Shown in pieces: positions 4,085 to 6,233 of a stretch of 6,233 nucleotides of DNA. Numbering within the stretch: position 1 is the stretch's first letter; each line of letters opens with the position of its first letter. The stretch is from Chloroflexota bacterium (GTDB taxonomy: Bacteria; Chloroflexota; Dormibacteria; Aeolococcales; Aeolococcaceae). The position numbers and the translations under genes are program-made. The notes under the pieces were generated by a model, which made no database searches, was not told where the DNA came from, and saw nothing but the letters and a program-made list of their open reading frames with translations. Location: positions 4,962 to 11,194 of the forward strand of contig DNAU01000064.1 in assembly GCA_003491925.1 (NCBI GenBank), in the 5' to 3' direction.

Positions 4085-5905
4085 ATGCTTGCAGAAGATC
4101 CGCGGCGCCGCCCGGAGGCGGGCGGAGGGGATGAGCGCGCTGAGGCGCGGCAGATCGTCCTCGCGATGATCACCGATGCCGACGGCAGGCTCGCCTTCGC
4201 CAACGGCGACCTCCTCACTCTCGGCGGCTGGCGCTGGGGCGACGTCTGCGGTCGTATCTGGCATGAGGTCCTCATCCCCCCCGAGCATCGTCGCCGCGTG
4301 GTCCATGCCTTCGATCGTGCGGTGAACGGGAGGGACCCGGCCGGCTGTGTCGAGGCGCCCCTCCGGACCAGCGACGGGCGGGTCCGGGTGATCGCCTGGT
4401 CGGCCACCCCGAGCCTTGACAACGAGGGGCGCCCGACCTCGATCACGTCGGTGGGCGTCGACGTGACCCGCTGGACCGAGGAGCGCGACCGGATTGCCGC
4501 CGAGCGGGACTTCGACGCCGCGCACGACCGGCTCACCGGGCTCCCCAACGCCTCGACCTTCCGCTGGCGGCTGGGTTCCGAGCTGACCGCCGGCCGTGGC
4601 GCGGGCAGCTTCACCGCCGTCCTCCTGGTGGCCCTCGACCGCCTCCGCGCCGTGGTCGAGACCCTTGGGCACGAGGCGGGCGACCAGTTGGTCTGCGAGA
4701 TGGCGCGGCGCATCGCCGACTGCGTCGAGGCGGCGGTCGGGGTCGCCGGGCGCCGTCCCGAGCGGGCGGCGAAGCCGGGCGCGGTGGCCGAGGCGCCGCC
4801 GACCTGGGTCGTCGCCCGGTGGTCCGACGACGAGTTCGCCGTCCTCCTTCCCGGGCTGGTCTTCCCCGCCGAGGCGGTTCACATGGCCCGCTCGATCATC
4901 GCCACCGTCGCCGCGCCCTGCACGGGATTCGCCGCCGACCTCCGCCTGAGCGCGGCCGTGGGCATCGCCGTGGCGCCCCTCGACGGCAACAACCCGACCA
5001 CGGTGATGCGCCACGCGGCGATCGCCCAGCACGCCGGGCGGACCATGAGCGAGCATCTGGCCCGCTTCGAGCCCTCCTTCTCACGGGAGGCCGAGGACCG
5101 GCTGCTGATCGAGCAGCAGCTCCCCCTCGCCCTTGCCCGCGGTGAGCTCAGCGTGGCTTTCCAGCCCGAGGTGGATGCGTACTCGCACCGCATCGTGGGG
5201 CTCGAGGCCCTGGCCCGCTGGCATCATCCCGTGCTCGGTAGCGTTCCGCCGGTGCGATTCATCCCCGTCGCTGAGGAGATCGGGTTGATCGGTGAGATCG
5301 GCCATTTCGTGCTCCGCAGCGCTGTTCGTCAGGCCGCCCAGTGGCGATCCGAGGGACTGGGCGAGGTCCGGGTGGCGGTCAACGTCTCGGCCCACCAGCT
5401 GAGGGACCACAGCCTGGTCGGCGTCGTGCTCGACTGCCTGGAGCAGACCGGCTTTCCGGCCCGCCTGCTGGAGCTCGAGGTGACCGAGTCCGCGGCCATG
5501 GGGGACTCGCGCCCCGCTGCGGATGTGCTCGGCGAGCTGGCCCGTCTCGGCGTGACCATCTCGCTGGACGATTTCGGCACCGGCTACTCCAACCTGGGCA
5601 AGCTGCACCGGCTGGCGATCAGCACCATCAAGATCGACCGCAGCTTCCTGCTCGAGGACGACGTCAACCCCGCGGCCGACCCGAGCGCTCTGCTCCACGC
5701 CCTGGTCACTCTCGGACGGAACCTCGGGCTCCGAGTGATCGCGGAGGGCGTCGAGACCGAGGAGCAGCTCAGCCGCCTCCAGCCTCAGGGACTCGACGCG
5801 TACCAGGGGTTCCTCTTCTCCCGCCCCGTGCCCGCGGCGGAGATCCTCCGCCTCCTCCGGGAGGGCCGCCCGCTGGGCGGCCCGCTTCAGGCCCAGACGG
5901 CTTGA
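4085..5905 (+). CDS. PAS-GGDEF-EAL protein, predicted c-di-GMP phosphodiesterase with degenerate GGDEF
   Basis: Encodes 606 residues with no membrane segment, so cytoplasmic. ATG 4085 has GGAGAGG nine bases upstream; the frame is open further upstream without a better start. A PAS domain occupies about 22-135 (ITDADGRLAFAN, ending in VDVTRW) and may sense a ligand or redox signal. The GGDEF domain (about 140-330) keeps DRLTGLPN (148-155). However, its signature is SDDEF (247-251), the first metal-binding Asp of the DxD motif is Ala183, the guanine-contacting Asn is Val191, and no RxxD inhibitory site precedes the signature; an extra stretch lies at about 215-238. It should not make c-di-GMP but may still bind GTP or regulate. 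The EAL domain (about 340-595) is intact: EALxR (374-378), NVS (433), EVTE (465-468), DDFGTGYSNL (495-504), KID (516), EGVET (554) and QG (574). It should hydrolyse c-di-GMP to pGpG. The gene is convergent with the next, seven bases away. Confidence 0.95.
   Translation: MLAEDPRRRPEAGGGDERAEARQIVLAMITDADGRLAFANGDLLTLGGWRWGDVCGRIWHEVLIPPEHRRRVVHAFDRAVNGRDPAGCVEAPLRTSDGRVRVIAWSATPSLDNEGRPTSITSVGVDVTRWTEERDRIAAERDFDAAHDRLTGLPNASTFRWRLGSELTAGRGAGSFTAVLLVALDRLRAVVETLGHEAGDQLVCEMARRIADCVEAAVGVAGRRPERAAKPGAVAEAPPTWVVARWSDDEFAVLLPGLVFPAEAVHMARSIIATVAAPCTGFAADLRLSAAVGIAVAPLDGNNPTTVMRHAAIAQHAGRTMSEHLARFEPSFSREAEDRLLIEQQLPLALARGELSVAFQPEVDAYSHRIVGLEALARWHHPVLGSVPPVRFIPVAEEIGLIGEIGHFVLRSAVRQAAQWRSEGLGEVRVAVNVSAHQLRDHSLVGVVLDCLEQTGFPARLLELEVTESAAMGDSRPAADVLGELARLGVTISLDDFGTGYSNLGKLHRLAISTIKIDRSFLLEDDVNPAADPSALLHALVTLGRNLGLRVIAEGVETEEQLSRLQPQGLDAYQGFLFSRPVPAAEILRLLREGRPLGGPLQAQTA
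5863..5883 (+). terminator. Perfect hairpin inside the 3' end of the phosphodiesterase gene
   Basis: GGGCCGCCC (5863-5871) pairs exactly with 5875-5883 across a 3-base GCT loop, ending 22 bases before the end of the stop codon. There is no U-tract, and the only other dyad near the stop is the weak CCGCCG/CGGCGG at 5917-5935. With only seven bases between the convergent genes, this could serve as a terminator or 3'-end stabiliser. It could equally be a chance result of Gly/Arg/Pro codons. Confidence 0.3.
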
Positions 5906-5912
5906 TCGCGGC

Positions 5913-6215
5913 TCAGCCGCCGGCCTCGTCGGCGGTCTGGGTGGCCGCGAGGGGGAGGAGCTGGCCCAGTTGCAGCCCCCCGAGCCGGCCCTCAGCCACC
6001 AGGCTGTCGATCAGGTTGTCGACTCGCCAGACCACCACGATCTCGATGGCCTGGACGCCATCGACGGTTCCCCCGACGCCGACGGCATGCCCGCCGTCGC
6101 CGAGCCTGCCGGTGGTCAGCTGGATGGCGCTGGGCCGGGAGTCAAGTGCCGCGTCGATGGCGGCCAGCGCCGCAGTTGGAGCGGCAACGAGGAAGACGCC
6201 GAAGCCCGTGGCCAC
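5913..6215 (-). CDS. Uncharacterised protein, possibly BMC-like; maybe 5'-incomplete
   Basis: Encodes 100 residues from GTG 6215, with GGCGGAAAGG just upstream as a possible ribosome site. The frame is open to the window edge, so the true start may lie outside. Codons have strongly GC-rich third positions and no rare codons, which supports a real gene. I do not recognise it with certainty. Residues 4-55 run GFGVFLVAAPTAALAAIDAAL, then GDGGHAVGVGGTVDGVQAIEI. This loosely follows the layout of a bacterial microcompartment (BMC) shell domain: an initial GxxE-like strand, a helix rich in AAxxAADAA, and then a GxGxxxVxVxGDVxxVxAA strand-helix. The key acidic and Lys residues of classical BMC proteins are not obvious, so this is only a hypothesis. 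The C-terminal tail is Leu/Gln/Ala-rich. It is tail-to-tail with the c-di-GMP gene and probably belongs to a leftward operon beginning outside the window. Confidence 0.55.
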   Translation of the reverse strand: MATGFGVFLVAAPTAALAAIDAALDSRPSAIQLTTGRLGDGGHAVGVGGTVDGVQAIEIVVVWRVDNLIDSLVAEGRLGGLQLGQLLPLAATQTADEAGG

Positions 6216-6233
6216 GCCCTTTCCGCCGCGAAA

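Noticed and set aside
3809..5056. Long minus-strand open frame (415 codons) opposite the PAS-GGDEF-EAL gene
   Set aside because: It is the antisense shadow of a gene with clear domains. Its product is a Gly/Arg/Asp/Pro-rich string without motifs, as expected opposite a high-GC gene.

Overview
The window is very GC-rich, with strong G/C bias at third codon positions, and gives no sign of phage, insertion sequences, CRISPR or RNA genes. The base composition, the hairpin terminators with poor U-tracts and the type of secreted proteins suggest a high-GC Gram-positive bacterium, probably Actinomycetota. No narrower placement is supported.

Left part (about 1-3540, all minus strand): four tandem paralogous genes encode secreted proteins of 211-216 residues. 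All carry the same N-terminal export signal, ALxGWGGLAAWxAYTxN, usually followed by GTL. This resembles the SipW-dependent signal peptides of TasA and camelysin, the fibre and surface proteins of Bacillus biofilms. Each mature protein is Ser/Thr/Gly-rich, is predicted to be a beta-sandwich, has four Cys in the same order and contains an NTGS/T-x-x-STF core. Each gene is followed by its own hairpin. The three upstream paralogues share a multi-part upstream element with fixed spacing, so they look like separate transcription units under common control. The fourth (109-750) is more diverged and lacks that element.

Middle (about 3540-4084): roughly 540 bases without a credible gene. It holds a C/T-rich, strongly structured stretch, a 15-bp tandem duplication, and a 12-bp perfect palindrome shortly before the next gene.

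Right part: a plus-strand gene (4085-5905) encodes a PAS-GGDEF-EAL protein. The GGDEF domain has lost key residues and the EAL domain is intact, so it is predicted to be a cytoplasmic c-di-GMP phosphodiesterase. Converging on it is a minus-strand reading frame (5913 to the right edge) of unknown function, with weak resemblance to a bacterial microcompartment shell domain.

Working picture (inference): a family of exported, possibly fibre-forming surface proteins lies next to a c-di-GMP turnover enzyme. c-di-GMP commonly controls extracellular matrix and surface adhesion, so a functional link is plausible. The sequence does not prove it, and the cognate signal peptidase (SipW-like) is not in this window.
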